Of a stretch of 26,214 nucleotides of DNA, positions 1 to 26,214 are shown in pieces; the stretch's first letter is position 1; each line of letters begins with the position of its first letter. The notes under the pieces were generated by a model. It was not told where the DNA came from. It was given only the letters and a program-made list of their open reading frames with translations, and made no database searches. The stretch covers positions 449,575 to 475,788 of the forward strand of contig BJOX01000067.1 in assembly GCA_009731375.1 (NCBI GenBank). The letters run 5' to 3'. Both the position numbers and the translations under genes were made by a program. The DNA is from Paulinella micropora (lineage: Eukaryota > Cercozoa > Imbricatea > Euglyphida).

Positions 1-16
1 TCTCTCTCTCTCCCTT

Positions 17-66
17 ATGAACTACCGCTTTCTTCAACTGCCCCGCCTTCATTACTCAAACACATT
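17..66 (+). repeat. possible degenerate copy of exon 1 start
   Basis: AACTGCCCCGCCTTCATTAC followed by CAAACACA resembles the exon 1 start (AACTCGCTGTCCCGCCTTTA and on) with small indels. It would fit the rule that 5' copies lie upstream, but the similarity is modest. Confidence 0.3.
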
Positions 67-82
67 TACCTACTTATCAATC

Positions 83-222
83 TTTTTATCGGTCACCTCC
101 ACAAAATATGGTCAGGTTACCGATAAAACATATGCGGCTCGCAAAATATGACGTGAATTGCGGGCTCGCCGACCGCCGGCCCGGCTCGCCTGCAAAATAC
201 GTCAAATTTGTGGCTAGCCGCA
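83..222 (+). mobile_element. MITE-like double-foldback element, copy 1
   Basis: It starts TTTTATCGGTCACCT, and AGGTTACCGATAAAA at 114-128 pairs with that start except for one base. A second foldback runs from TGCGGC (about 133) to GCTAGCCGCA (ending 222), with inner arms around GACGT and ACGTC. It matches copies at 1917-2063 and, reversed, 16954-17098. It has no coding capacity. It sits just upstream of the acceptor of exon 1. Confidence 0.8.
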
Positions 223-255
223 CAATATTAACAAGTGTTCTCTATTTTCTCTCAG

Positions 256-25836
<25,581 letters not shown>

Positions 25837-25915
25837 AGCCCGCTACCCAATGGTCGATTGACAGCGGCGTCGAATGGATGCCTATGTCTTCGGATATACA
25901 GAGCTGATACACCAA

Positions 25916-25917
<2 letters not shown>
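25837..25917 (+). repeat. dispersed repeat B, copy 2
   Basis: AGCCCGCTACCCAATGGTCG, then GAATGGATGCCTATGTCTTC, then GGATATACAGAGCTGATACA and CCAAATC. It matches 5697-5777 with about 15 differences and is again bounded by (TATC)n on both sides. Confidence 0.8.
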
Positions 25918-25985
<68 letters not shown>

Positions 25986-26012
25986 ATATATATATCTATC
26001 TATCTATCCATA

Positions 26013-26074
<62 letters not shown>

Positions 26075-26115
26075 CCTATCTACCTATCTACCTATCTACC
26101 TATCTACCTATCTAC

Positions 26116-26214
<99 letters not shown>
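25918..26214. repeat. (TATC)n array with a 8-bp higher-order unit
   Basis: (TATC)n to the window end. At about 26070-26118 the unit becomes CTACCTAT, repeated six times, where every second tetranucleotide has changed. Confidence 0.95.

Overview
The window is eukaryotic nuclear DNA from an unidentified organism. By eye I estimate more than two thirds of it is simple-sequence repeat: (TATC)n/(GATA)n, (CATA)n/(TATG)n, (TC)n, (TA)n, (CA)n, (ATA)n and (TACC)n. Eight runs of N fall in or beside these arrays. There is no prokaryotic signature. The long open frames made of IYLS, HTYI, MYVC or SLSL peptides are translations of repeats, not genes.

Between the arrays lie short unique islands, and most read as exons. 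I assembled 23 islands, all on the + strand, from 256 to 25498. Each begins after an AG and ends at a GT. Joined in order they give one open frame of 1700 nt (566 codons plus 2 nt), and reading phase agrees at all 22 junctions without a stop. Both ends of the gene lie outside the window. The predicted protein has a basic, Ser/Pro/Arg-rich N-terminal part, a mostly helical middle (about residues 195-393), one strong membrane helix (about 395-417) and a C-terminal part with two N-glycosylation sequons and two cysteines. I do not recognise the family. The layout resembles a membrane receptor with a Cache-like sensor domain, and that is inference only.

The most striking pattern is how exon edges are duplicated. 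Around at least 12 exons there are truncated copies of the exon plus its adjacent splice site, embedded in the microsatellites. Copies carrying the exon 5' end and acceptor always lie upstream of the complete exon. Copies carrying the 3' end and donor always lie downstream. I count about 50 such fragments and saw no exception. Examples are eight acceptor-side copies before exon 10, nine donor-side copies after exon 22, five or more before exons 12 and 18, and copies on both sides of exons 7, 14 and 21.

Other content: three copies of a ~140-bp double-foldback MITE-like element (83-222, 1917-2063, 16954-17098); a dispersed repeat whose right end abuts (TCTA)n in all three copies (3800, 6054, 10638); a second dispersed repeat set inside (TATC)n (5697, 13836, 25837); a 31-bp minisatellite (1000-1930); a foldback near 9060-9250; and a tRNA-like segment with a Pol III box-B match (19289-19525).

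Layout: 1-2311 exons 1-3 with two MITEs and the minisatellite; 2312-8150 a ~5.8-kb TATC-rich region with exons 4-5 and dispersed repeats; 8151-13338 exons 6-11; 13339-19764 exons 12-17, including the membrane helix; 19765-25498 exons 18-23 encoding the C-terminal part; 25499-26214 (TATC)n and a dispersed repeat.
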